A stretch of 10,140 nucleotides of DNA from the NCBI GenBank assembly GCA_023246565.1, contig JAHFIE010000044.1, positions 1-10,140 on the forward strand. Direction: 5' to 3'. A model generated the notes under the pieces. That model saw only the letters and a list, made by a program, of their open reading frames with translations. It did not search any database and was not told the DNA's origin. Shown in pieces: positions 1-6,212 of the stretch. How positions within the stretch are numbered: the first letter of the stretch is position 1; every line of letters begins with the position of its first letter. Source of the DNA: Candidatus Magasanikiibacteriota bacterium. GTDB taxonomy: Bacteria > Patescibacteriota > Patescibacteriia > Magasanikbacterales > UBA922. The position numbers and the translations under genes are program-made.

Positions 1-744
1 TTTGTTTTCAATAAACGAAATTCCTTTGCCCTTGAGTGTTTTGGCAATAATTATCGTAGGTTGTTTTTTTGTTTTTTGTGCTCGCACAAAGGCGTCTTTT
101 ATTTTTTTGATGTTGTGTCCATCAATAACAATTGCATTCCAACCAAAAGCTTCGGCTTTCTTTTTATACACGTTAAGATGGTGGCCAGACATTGTTTCAC
201 CGCGCTGTCCAAGTCGGTTGACGTCGAGTACGGCTATAAGATTATCAAGGTTATAATGAGCAGCACAAGCAAAAGCTTCCCAATTTGAACCTTCGGCCAA
301 TTCACTATCACCGAGAAGTACGTATGTTTTGTAGGGTAATTTATCCAAGTATTTGGCGTTCATAGCCATACCAACACCAATCGAAAGACCTTGTCCAAGC
401 GAACCAGTAGCTGCCTCGGTAAAGGGAAGTTTCATGGTTGGATGGCCTTCAAGACGACTACCAAACTTGCGTAGGGTATTTAATTCTTCGGTAGGAATGC
501 CGCCAGCCACTGCCCAGAGTGCGTAAAATAATGGAGACGCATGGCCTTTGGAAAAAATTAAACGGTCATTGTTTGGATTATTTGGGTTTTTAATGTCATA
601 GTGAAATGATCCGCCAAACATGAGGGTAGTCATGAGATCAGTCGCTGATAAGGATGATGTTGGATGACCTGATCCGGCCGCCGTGGTCATGGTGAGGATG
701 TGATGACGAATTAAGGTTGCTAATTCAGTAAGTTTGGAATTCAT
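1..744 (-). CDS. tkt: Transketolase, N-terminal (ThDP-binding) part, cut by window edge
   Basis: Transketolase moves two-carbon ketol units between sugar phosphates in the non-oxidative pentose phosphate pathway, in the cytoplasm. The 248 visible residues match the ThDP-binding N-terminal domain: GSGHP at about 24-28, SKGHAS at 65-70, EGHP at 99-102, GSLGQGL at 114-120, the ThDP/metal motif GDSELAEGSNWEAF at 145-158, and KGKGISFIEN near the cut end. The frame is open to base 1, so the C-terminal side lies outside. From this window I cannot tell whether it is one full-length chain or the N-terminal half of a split two-gene transketolase. The ATG at 744 is chosen because the protein begins there as the family does; no Shine-Dalgarno sequence precedes it. 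It follows the aldehyde dehydrogenase gene by 57 bases and may be partly co-transcribed with it. Confidence 0.95.
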   Translation of the reverse strand, partial: MNSKLTELATLIRHHILTMTTAAGSGHPTSSLSATDLMTTLMFGGSFHYDIKNPNNPNNDRLIFSKGHASPLFYALWAVAGGIPTEELNTLRKFGSRLEGHPTMKLPFTEAATGSLGQGLSIGVGMAMNAKYLDKLPYKTYVLLGDSELAEGSNWEAFACAAHYNLDNLIAVLDVNRLGQRGETMSGHHLNVYKKKAEAFGWNAIVIDGHNIKKIKDAFVRAQKTKKQPTIIIAKTLKGKGISFIENK

Positions 745-760
745 ATTACAGGATACATAA

Positions 761-779
761 ACAAAAAATCCTTTTTTGT
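761..779. repeat. A+T-only inverted repeat in the 57-base gap before tkt
   Basis: ACAAAAAA and TTTTTTGT form a perfect 8-bp stem around a 3-base loop. It sits between the aldehyde dehydrogenase stop and the transketolase start. It could be a weak terminator or an mRNA end structure, but the stem is nearly all A-T and no separate U-run follows it, so its function is uncertain. Confidence 0.4.
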
Positions 780-787
780 GTGTCTTG

Positions 788-796
788 ATTGTAGCA
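788..796 (-). promoter_or_regulatory. Possible extended -10 promoter for tkt
   Basis: On the minus strand the sequence reads TGCTACAAT, an extended -10 (TGn plus TACAAT), just after the aldehyde dehydrogenase stop codon. A start near 781 would give a 5' leader of about 37 bases for tkt. The -35 position 17 bases upstream is poor (GTGTGG), which is tolerated with an extended -10. This would give tkt its own transcript in addition to read-through. Confidence 0.4.
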
Positions 797-801
797 TATA
801 T

Positions 802-2190
802 CTATTGAATCCACACCGTTTTTATATTCACAAATTCTCGAATTCCATACCCGGAAAGTTCACGGCCAATGCCAGATTTTTTTGTTCCGCCAAAAGGTAG
901 CCGAGGGTCGGACTTGACCAGACCATTGATGAAAACCGAACCAGCTTTAATCTGTGATGCGATTTTTTTTGCCTTTTCTCTATCATTTGTCCATAAGGAT
1001 GAACCAAGTCCAAAAGGAGTGTCATTGGCAACCCGGATGGCCTCAGCTTCATCGTGGACCGTAATGATTGCAGCTACTGGACCAAACGTTTCTTGGTCAT
1101 ATGCGGGCATTCCGGGTTTTACGTCAGCTAAAATAGTTGGTGCGAAAAAAAATCCATTGTGACAAGATGATGGTAAATTTTCCGCATTAATTTTTTGACC
1201 CCCAAGAATGAGGCGCGCGCCTTTTTTCAGTGAAACTTGAATTTGTTCATAAATTTCAATCAAAGATTTTTCATTGACCATTGGCCCGATTTTAGTTTCT
1301 TCATCCATGGGATCACCCACGATTAATTTTTCTGTGGCAATTTTAAATAATGCAATAAATTGTGTGGCAACACTTTCAACAACAATAAAACGTTTGGCTG
1401 CAATGCAGCTTTGACCACAATTTTGAAAACGAGCTGTTGCCGCAGTTTCCGCGGCACGTGCTACATCAGCATCAGCAAGAACAATAAACGGATCACTGCC
1501 GCCTAATTCAAGCACTACTTTTTTAATTTCATCGCCGGCAACTTCGGCAACTTTTCGACCCGCGTACTCACTGCCGGTGAGAGTGACCGCGGCAACTCGA
1601 GGATCGCGAATGATACTTTCCACAGCAGATGAACCAATCGCCAAATTTTGAAAAATGCCTTCGGCAAAACCAGCCAAGGCAAATGATTCTTCAATCATTG
1701 TTGCACAACCTTGTACATTTGAGGCATGCTTCAAAAGGCCAACATTTCCAGCCATCACTGCGGGAGCTGCAAAACGGTAAACTTGCCAAAAAGGAAAATT
1801 CCAGGGCATGACAGCAAGTACAGGACCAATTGGGTCAAAACGCACAAAACTTTCGCTTGCATCACTTTCTGTTGATTCGGGGCTTAAAAACTTTTCAGCA
1901 TTTTCAGCATAGTACTCACAGACCCAGGCACATTTTTCGACTTCGGCTCGTGCGGCTGTGAGGGGTTTGCCCATTTCCCGGGTCATTATTTTTCCATATT
2001 TTTGTGTGTTGGTGCGAAGCACTTCGGCCAGTCGTTTCATTTTAGTCGCACGTTCTGTAAAATTTGTTTCGCGCCACATTTGATATGTTGCGTCAGCAAT
2101 GGTTAATTTTGCTTGAATGTGTTCGGCGCTAAGTTCAGAAATTTCTGAAATTTTTTCATTGGTCGTGGGATTTATTGAAATGAGAGACAT
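802..2190 (-). CDS. NAD(P)-dependent aldehyde dehydrogenase, Sad/YneI-like (succinate-semialdehyde type)
   Basis: It oxidises an aldehyde to the acid with NAD(P)+ in the cytoplasm. All key residues of the superfamily are visible in the 462 residues: PWNFPFWQ with oxyanion-hole Asn131, cofactor lysine in LLKHASN (Lys154), GSEYAG of the cofactor fold (206-211), general-base Glu228 in LELGGSDPF, catalytic Cys262 in GQSCIAAKR, Glu368 in QETFGPV, and PFGGTKKSG...GRELS near the C terminus. The combination REMGKP, LLKHASN, VLELGGSDPFIVL and ending in KTVW resembles E. coli Sad (YneI), the NAD-dependent succinate-semialdehyde dehydrogenase, as I recall its sequence; the length is also alike. The start is 3 bases after the preceding small gene, so it is translated as part of the operon headed by the ThDP enzyme. 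No Shine-Dalgarno is visible. The exact aldehyde is inferred. Confidence 0.9.
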   Translation of the reverse strand: MSLISINPTTNEKISEISELSAEHIQAKLTIADATYQMWRETNFTERATKMKRLAEVLRTNTQKYGKIMTREMGKPLTAARAEVEKCAWVCEYYAENAEKFLSPESTESDASESFVRFDPIGPVLAVMPWNFPFWQVYRFAAPAVMAGNVGLLKHASNVQGCATMIEESFALAGFAEGIFQNLAIGSSAVESIIRDPRVAAVTLTGSEYAGRKVAEVAGDEIKKVVLELGGSDPFIVLADADVARAAETAATARFQNCGQSCIAAKRFIVVESVATQFIALFKIATEKLIVGDPMDEETKIGPMVNEKSLIEIYEQIQVSLKKGARLILGGQKINAENLPSSCHNGFFFAPTILADVKPGMPAYDQETFGPVAAIITVHDEAEAIRVANDTPFGLGSSLWTNDREKAKKIASQIKAGSVFINGLVKSDPRLPFGGTKKSGIGRELSGYGIREFVNIKTVWIQ

Positions 2191-2193
2191 AAT

Positions 2194-2451
2194 TTATTTT
2201 TTGGAGAAACATTTGAATATTGTTGTTTGTAGTGCCAGTACAGGAATAAAAATAATAAAAAAATTATAGTACGGAATTTTTAAACCAATTGGTTGACAGG
2301 GAATGTTTCCTTGTTGAGGACACTCAAAAGGAAACATAACAAAACCTCGGCGTATTTTTTGCAAATTAACATAAAAGAATAGAGAAAACATTGTTAAGGT
2401 AATTACAAGAGCAATCATTAATTGTATTGTTATTTTTGCGGATATTTTCAT
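2194..2451 (-). CDS. Small two-helix membrane protein of unknown function
   Basis: I do not recognise this protein. From the ATG at 2451 it has 85 residues: a short basic start (MKISAK), a hydrophobic segment at about 9-28, a linker with two cysteines 8 apart (ECPQQGNIPC), and a second hydrophobic segment at about 62-78 before a basic tail (KCFSKK). It would sit in the cytoplasmic membrane with the cysteine loop probably outside. The ATG at 2451 comes 2 bases after the stop of the ThDP enzyme gene, which suggests translational coupling. An in-frame ATG at 2466 would overlap that gene and add five residues; it has a weak AGAG upstream, so the choice is not certain. The next gene starts 3 bases after its stop. 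A real gene is likely because the spacing is tight on both sides. Confidence 0.6.
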   Translation of the reverse strand: MKISAKITIQLMIALVITLTMFSLFFYVNLQKIRRGFVMFPFECPQQGNIPCQPIGLKIPYYNFFIIFIPVLALQTTIFKCFSKK

Positions 2452-2453
2452 AG

Positions 2454-4094
2454 TTATGAAACGCATTTTTTCTCTGCCAATTCTCGGGTCAGTACACGTT
2501 CATTTTCTGAATAATCAATGGGCACGTCAATGATGTTGATGCCTGGTTGGTTAAGACATTGCTGTACTCTATTTTTTAGGTCGTCAATTTTTTCTACACG
2601 ATAACCGTTCGCACCATACGCTTCGGCGTACTTCACAAAGTCCGGATTACCAAAATCCAGACCGAATTTTCCGTGCCCCATGGCGTCTTGTTTCCATTTG
2701 ATCATGCCATAACCACTATCATTTAAAATCAAAACAGTCAGGTTTAATTTTAGACGTAACGCAGTTTCCAATTCTTGTGAATTCATCATAAAACCACCAT
2801 CACCACAAATACTGAGAATTTTTTTGTTTGGATACAGAAGGGCTGCAGCCATGGCTGATGGTAATCCAGCACCCATAGTGGCAAGAGCGTTGTCGAGTAA
2901 AATAGTATTGCGTTCGTACGCACGATAATACCGCGCGAACCATAATTTATACATCCCATTATCCAAAGTTACAATACCATCACTGGGCATAGCAGTTCGA
3001 ACTTCCTCGACAATACGTTGAGGAATAATAGGGAACCGGTTATCATGAGCGTCTCGGATTAAATGATTGTCAATTTGTTTTTTTACTTTCAAAAAGTAGT
3101 CAAAATTCCAATGAGATTGTGAAATTATTTTTTCTTTTATTTGCCACAAAGCATTGCCGATGTCGCCAACGACTTCTAAATCAGGAAAATAGACTTCATC
3201 AACTTTTGCACTCAAAAAATTAAGATGAATTACTTTTGGTCCGCCCACTTTCATGATAAAAGGTGGTTTTTCCACAACGTCATGGCCAACATTAATGATG
3301 AGATCAGCTTTATCAATGGCACAATGGAGGTAATCATTGGCAGAGAGCGCGGCAGTACCGAGATAGAGCGGGTGACGTTCGTCGATAACGCCTTTACCCA
3401 TTTGTGTACAGAAAAAAGGAATCCTTGTTTTATCCACGAACTCTTTGAGCATTTTTGAAACTAGTTTTCGGTTGGCGCCAGCACCAATTAAAATTAGGGG
3501 ATGTTGAGCGGCTTGAATTATTGTTATTGCCTGTGCGATTGCCTTGTCTTCGGGGATTGGTCGTCTGATTTTATTGATTGATACAATCGACGCGTCAGTA
3601 TCTTCGGCCGCAATATCTTCGGGTAATTCCAAATGTACTGCGCCTGGCCGTTCTTCTTCGGCTACACGAAAAGCCTCGCGAACTGTTGAAGGAATGGAAT
3701 GAGCACTTACGATTTGTTTTGCGAATTTGGTCAGTGGCCGCATCATGCCTACCACGTCAATAATTTGGAAATGACCTTGTTTACTTTTTTTAATGGGTTT
3801 TTGACCCGTGATCATGAGCATGGGCATGGCTCCTAATTGCGCATAGGCAGCCGCGGTAACAAAATTTGTGGCGCCTGGTCCGAGTGTGGACAAACATACA
3901 CCGGTTTTTCCGGTCAAACGTCCATAGGTTGCTGCCATAAAACCAGCGGCTTGTTCATGTCGAGTAACAATTAGTGTAATGGTTGAGGTGCGCAGAGATT
4001 CAACAAAATCCAAATTTTCTTCACCAGGCAAACCAAAAATATATTCAACGCCTTCGTTTTCAAGAGCTTTTACGAATAGATCAGAAGCTTTCAT
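2454..4094 (-). CDS. ThDP-dependent enzyme, acetolactate synthase family (possible 2-oxoacid decarboxylase)
   Basis: A 546-residue protein with the full three-domain layout of the acetolactate synthase/pyruvate oxidase family. The N-terminal pyrimidine-binding domain has VEYIFGLPGEENLDF (16-30) and catalytic Glu47 in TRHEQ. There is a central domain (about 185-320). The C-terminal ThDP domain carries GDGGF (431-435) and Asn458 in ILNDSGYGM, the metal-binding pair. The family condenses two pyruvates to acetolactate, but close relatives decarboxylate other 2-oxoacids. No regulatory small subunit (ilvN/H) follows. Instead come a small membrane protein and an SSADH-like dehydrogenase, which suggests that the product is an aldehyde. 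The stretches GLPGEENLDF, AHDxxFP and FGNPDFVK resemble, as I recall it, the cyanobacterial 2-oxoglutarate decarboxylase originally annotated as acetolactate synthase. The family is sure, the substrate is not. The start has no Shine-Dalgarno and I see no good promoter just upstream. Confidence 0.9.
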   Translation of the reverse strand: MKASDLFVKALENEGVEYIFGLPGEENLDFVESLRTSTITLIVTRHEQAAGFMAATYGRLTGKTGVCLSTLGPGATNFVTAAAYAQLGAMPMLMITGQKPIKKSKQGHFQIIDVVGMMRPLTKFAKQIVSAHSIPSTVREAFRVAEEERPGAVHLELPEDIAAEDTDASIVSINKIRRPIPEDKAIAQAITIIQAAQHPLILIGAGANRKLVSKMLKEFVDKTRIPFFCTQMGKGVIDERHPLYLGTAALSANDYLHCAIDKADLIINVGHDVVEKPPFIMKVGGPKVIHLNFLSAKVDEVYFPDLEVVGDIGNALWQIKEKIISQSHWNFDYFLKVKKQIDNHLIRDAHDNRFPIIPQRIVEEVRTAMPSDGIVTLDNGMYKLWFARYYRAYERNTILLDNALATMGAGLPSAMAAALLYPNKKILSICGDGGFMMNSQELETALRLKLNLTVLILNDSGYGMIKWKQDAMGHGKFGLDFGNPDFVKYAEAYGANGYRVEKIDDLKNRVQQCLNQPGINIIDVPIDYSENERVLTRELAEKKCVS

Positions 4095-4114
4095 ACAATT
4101 TTATTAATTGGGGT

Positions 4115-4140
4115 GGGTGCGAGGTTGTGCCCCCGCACCC
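4115..4140 (-). terminator. G+C-rich hairpin after the basic small gene
   Basis: GGGTGCG and CGCACCC form a perfect 7-bp stem around a 12-base loop, 6 bases after the stop of the gene at 4147-4359 and 20 bases before the start of the ThDP enzyme gene. No U-run follows on the minus strand, so it is either a terminator of non-classical type or a 3'-end stabiliser. It may also limit read-through into the downstream operon. Confidence 0.5.
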
Positions 4141-4146
4141 TGATGC

Positions 4147-4359
4147 TCAGAGCCAGCGTCGAGGGGATCGAGGGGCGGGAGGTTTGTAGCCAGACGAGCG
4201 TCTGCGCGCGTCGAGCTTGGCGTTCCGCTCGTTGGTCGGGAGCTTTCGTTCAGCCTCCCGGAATCGGCGCCGCTCTTTCTTGCGGCGTCCTTCCTTCTTG
4301 GAAGCCTTCCTCATCTCTCGGGCCTTCTTGTCCTCGTTACTCATCTGGTACTTTGTCAT
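4147..4359 (-). CDS. Small, very basic protein of unknown function in the G+C-rich island
   Basis: Unrecognised 70-residue protein. About 27 of 70 residues are Lys or Arg against about 9 acidic ones. Residues 8-42 are rich in K, R, E and A and should form one long charged helix; the tail is Pro/Arg rich (YKPPAPRSPRRWL). Such composition fits binding to nucleic acid or ribosomes, but no known domain is visible. The start is the second of two nearby ATGs: AGGAG lies 6 bases before it, whereas it directly abuts the ATG at 4365. Codons are G/C-ending (AAG, CGC, GAG, GCC), unlike the AAA/TTT/ATT habit of the neighbours. It has its own promoter (4401-4429) and a hairpin just after its stop, so it looks like an independent transcription unit. 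Confidence 0.65.
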   Translation of the reverse strand: MTKYQMSNEDKKAREMRKASKKEGRRKKERRRFREAERKLPTNERNAKLDARRRSSGYKPPAPRSPRRWL

Positions 4360-4400
4360 TACCATCTCCTATCGCGTTCTGTTTTTGGAAACGCAGAGAA

Positions 4401-4429
4401 AATATATCATTCCAGTATATAAAAAACAA
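4401..4429 (-). promoter_or_regulatory. Sigma70-like promoter of the basic small gene
   Basis: On the minus strand TTGTTT (4424-4429), a 17-base spacer and TATATT (4401-4406). Transcription would start near 4394, leaving a leader of about 35 bases that contains the AGGAG ribosome site. It lies in the only A+T-rich patch between the two G+C-rich genes. Confidence 0.6.
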
Positions 4430-4487
4430 CCAACCAAAAACATGGTTCGTTGCTATTTTGGGTATTCTAATTTTTGTGGGGGGGTTC

Positions 4488-4516
4488 GGGAGGGCCGACA
4501 GATGCGCGGCCCTCCC
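4488..4516 (-). terminator. Strong G+C-rich hairpin after the 107-residue gene
   Basis: GGGAGGGCCG and CGGCCCTCCC form a perfect 10-bp stem with a 9-base loop, 18 bases downstream of the stop at 4535. On the minus strand it is followed by GAACCCCCCC, not a U-run, so it is not a textbook intrinsic terminator. It separates the two small genes of the island. Confidence 0.6.
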
Positions 4517-4534
4517 ACAGGAGGGTGTCGTTGT

Positions 4535-4858
4535 TCACGTGGCGTCGGCGATGGGGGTGGGCCGCTTGGCGCAGGCACTGTAGGTGCCACGTTCGCCGGC
4601 TTCGGCCCATTCGATCACCAGGGTCTCGCCCACCTTGACGTCCGCGGGGACGAAGATGTGGCATCCCCAGGTTTGACGAGACCGACCGGAGTTGCCACGG
4701 TGGCTGAAGCTCGCACGGCCGTTGCGACGCCTCGTGGCCAGGATGACCTTGGGAGTCTCTGGGTAGTCAGTGGCGTGCTTGGAAGTGAACATGGTCCGCA
4801 TGGCTTCTCCGGTTACGACCAGGGGCTTACCAGGCTTGAACTCGAACTCAACATCCAT
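4535..4858 (-). CDS. 107-residue protein of unknown function in the G+C-rich island
   Basis: Unrecognised. The protein has no membrane segment or signal peptide and alternates hydrophobic and polar residues in a way that suggests beta strands: VEFEF at the start, LVV at 13-15, VILATRRR about 38-45, CHIFVPADVKVGETLVIEW about 66-84. It has a basic, Ser/Gly-rich middle (about 43-62). A small beta-barrel binding RNA or DNA is one guess. The ATG at 4858 is chosen because AGAGGAG lies 10 bases upstream and a strong promoter lies just before. The earlier in-frame ATG at 4933 falls inside the promoter spacer, and the one at 4891 lies in a leader hairpin without a ribosome site. Codons end mostly in G or C (TTC, AAG, GCC, ATC), sharply unlike the flanking genes, which suggests transfer or unusually high expression. 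Confidence 0.65.
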   Translation of the reverse strand: MDVEFEFKPGKPLVVTGEAMRTMFTSKHATDYPETPKVILATRRRNGRASFSHRGNSGRSRQTWGCHIFVPADVKVGETLVIEWAEAGERGTYSACAKRPTPIADAT

Positions 4859-4889
4859 TGTTTGGAATCTCCTCTTGTGTCTTTCTGAC

Positions 4890-4907
4890 ATGGACAACGA
4901 CGTCCAT
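4890..4907 (-). other. Hairpin in the 5' leader of the 107-residue gene
   Basis: ATGGAC and GTCCAT pair perfectly over 6 bp around a 6-base loop. It would begin only a few bases after the predicted transcription start (about 4909), ahead of the ribosome site. A stem at the very 5' end often protects an mRNA from decay; that role here is inferred. Confidence 0.4.
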
Positions 4908-4915
4908 AGTGGATC

Positions 4916-4943
4916 ATTGTACCCTGAAACCACAAAAAGTCAA
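4916..4943 (-). promoter_or_regulatory. Strong sigma70-like promoter of the 107-residue gene
   Basis: On the minus strand TTGACT (4938-4943), a 16-base spacer and TACAAT (4916-4921), five of six matches at each box. The -35 box overlaps the stop codon (4940-4942) of the upstream DUF1294 gene. The predicted start near 4909 gives a leader of about 50 bases. Confidence 0.65.
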
Positions 4944-5236
4944 TTCCACCACCAGATTGTGAGCAAAATTTGAATCATAAATATTATGGCCACGACAGTT
5001 TGAAACGAAAGTTTTTTAGTTTTATGTCGGAAAAAATACATACCAGCCAAACCACCTACTGAACCCCCCAAGAGCATACAACACCACAAAATTTTTTCTG
5101 AAACACGTCTTTTGTTAAATTCAGCACGTAATTTGTCCCATCCAAAATAAAAAAACGTAATCAGATTAATGATTACGATATAGATAATAAGAAAATTTTT
5201 TATGAGTATAACATTTCTCAAAAATATCATTTCCAT
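4940..5236 (-). CDS. DUF1294 family membrane protein
   Basis: A 98-residue protein with three hydrophobic segments (about 13-31, 47-66, 79-95). The family signature is visible: FGWDK at the end of helix 1, RVSEK before helix 2, LLGGSVGGLAGM in helix 2, and the basic RHKTKK just after it. DUF1294 proteins are small inner-membrane proteins of unknown role. The ATG at 5236 is chosen because it falls 4 bases after the stop of the PH-domain gene; an ATG at 5230 is nearly as good. The longer reading from 5296 would overlap the upstream gene by 56 bases and add residues the family does not have. It is the last gene of a three-gene membrane set, and its stop codon lies inside the -35 box of the next unit. 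Confidence 0.8.
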   Translation of the reverse strand: MEMIFLRNVILIKNFLIIYIVIINLITFFYFGWDKLRAEFNKRRVSEKILWCCMLLGGSVGGLAGMYFFRHKTKKLSFQTVVAIIFMIQILLTIWWWN

Positions 5237-5240
5237 ATTG

Positions 5241-5798
5241 CTATGTCTTGATTCCCACAGCATTACCAAGATGGTATTTTCGGTCACCTTCAGCAAGACG
5301 AATTAATTCTTGACGAACTAAATCAGGATTAGGAATTTCATGGAAAATAATTGATTGTGTGGATGAAGCCGTTGTTACGGTTACATCACCATAGTGAAAT
5401 ATAGTTGGAAATAATCCTTTTACACTGCTCGTCACATCTTGAATTTGAAATAATTCCAATTCAGTAATGGTCCGGTCAAAAAGACCTTTTTGTTCAATAT
5501 CAATAATTCGATCATTCGTAACAATCCAAAGGTCAAGGTAATAATCAATAAATTGAATGTAAAAAAATAAATAGGTCATGAGTGCGTACGAGCTTCCGAA
5601 CAAAACCGTGAGTGGTTGAGAAATCGGCCCGGTCAAAAGATTAGGAAATAATTTTTGAATAAGAAAAAAAACAATAATAGGAACCGCGAGCATAATCAAA
5701 AATATGATGATGCTGGGAATGAACGTTACCCAATGTCGACGAAGCGTATGTTCAATTTGTTCGTAGGATTTTTGGTGAACAAAATAAGAGAGGTGCAT
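5241..5798 (-). CDS. Membrane protein with a bacterial PH domain (bPH2/DUF304-like)
   Basis: A 185-residue protein with two hydrophobic segments (about 24-48 and 62-84) followed by a cytoplasmic domain. The stretch WIVTNDRIIDIEQKGLFDR, then ELELFQIQDVT and FHYGDVTVTTAS (about 91-145), has the pattern of the bacterial pleckstrin-homology domain of the YdbS/YdbT type: TNxRI, an R-x-I-x-L-x-x-IQDV turn and a GD-V-T strand. The specific role of such proteins is mostly unknown. The ATG at 5798 lies one base after the stop of the upstream small membrane protein, so the two are probably translationally coupled and may act together in the membrane. No Shine-Dalgarno is visible. Confidence 0.8.
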   Translation of the reverse strand: MHLSYFVHQKSYEQIEHTLRRHWVTFIPSIIIFLIMLAVPIIVFFLIQKLFPNLLTGPISQPLTVLFGSSYALMTYLFFYIQFIDYYLDLWIVTNDRIIDIEQKGLFDRTITELELFQIQDVTSSVKGLFPTIFHYGDVTVTTASSTQSIIFHEIPNPDLVRQELIRLAEGDRKYHLGNAVGIKT

Positions 5799-5799
5799 A

Positions 5800-6072
5800 T
5801 TATAACGTCGAAGGCGGGAACAGGTTGGTAATCCAATTGGAGTTAAAGAGAGGTATGGTTTCTTGCCAGTTGGTACCTTGTAATAAAAGATAGGTTTCGT
5901 ACAGAGTAAAAACCGTCAGTGTGGCAGTAAAAAAAGTAATCGTAAAACTCATGACCGTAAGTGTGCCACTGCCAACAATGTGATAAAAATTAATCAAAAC
6001 AAAAGCCGCAAAAATTGCAAGAACAAGAAAATAAAGGAAAAGAAATATGTATAAGGGGAGGGCGATGACCAT
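5800..6072 (-). CDS. Small two-helix membrane protein of unknown function
   Basis: Unrecognised 90-residue protein. It is strongly hydrophobic, with one segment at about 4-29 and a second at about 37-64, and a short polar C-terminal tail (NWQETIPLFNSNW...). There is no cleavable signal peptide pattern beyond the first helix. It heads the set of three membrane genes, with one base between its stop and the PH-domain start, and is likely to be a partner of that protein. The ATG at 6072 has no ribosome site and no clear promoter just before it. A TTGACA lies upstream at the right strand (about 6104-6109), but no -10 sits at a suitable distance. Confidence 0.65.
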   Translation of the reverse strand: MVIALPLYIFLFLYFLVLAIFAAFVLINFYHIVGSGTLTVMSFTITFFTATLTVFTLYETYLLLQGTNWQETIPLFNSNWITNLFPPSTL

Positions 6073-6212
6073 ATATTCTAATGTGATGGTGGCAGAGTTG
6101 TTGCTATGTCAATATATTGCTTGTCAGTACACGGGTCGCATAATCCCAATACCTAGGGATGACGCTCCCCACCCCCGTTCGTACTTTGTTCGTATTTTTT
6201 TGTCTTCGATAC
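6073..6212. other. Gap between ruvB and the membrane gene set, no gene seen
   Basis: 140 bases. It holds a short direct repeat on the minus strand (TACGAAC twice, 14 bases apart, about 6178-6194), a weak 5-bp hairpin ATCCC/GGGAT at 6143-6160 around the palindrome CCTAGG, and a lone palindrome CAATATATTG at 6110-6119. None is a convincing terminator; there is no U-run after the hairpin on the minus strand. Confidence 0.5.

Noticed and set aside
761..779. A-T hairpin as a firm terminator of the upstream operon
   Set aside because: The stem is almost only A-T and no separate U-run follows, so it is listed only as an inverted repeat.
2454..4094. Assignment as biosynthetic acetolactate synthase large subunit (ilvB)
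   Set aside because: No ilvN/ilvH, ilvC or other branched-chain genes nearby; the C-terminal NDSGYGMIKWKQ region and partner genes differ from a typical ilv cluster.
4113..4888. Long plus-strand reading frames (156 and 223 codons) across the G+C-rich island
   Set aside because: They overlap each other in different frames, run opposite to both genes that have promoters, ribosome sites and terminal hairpins, and give low-complexity Arg/Gly/Ser-rich products. They are shadows of G/C-rich codons on the minus strand.
6110..6119. CAATATATTG as a third NrdR box
   Set aside because: The core fits, but the flanks do not, there is no second box 21 or 32 bp away, and no reductase gene follows. Probably a chance A+T palindrome.
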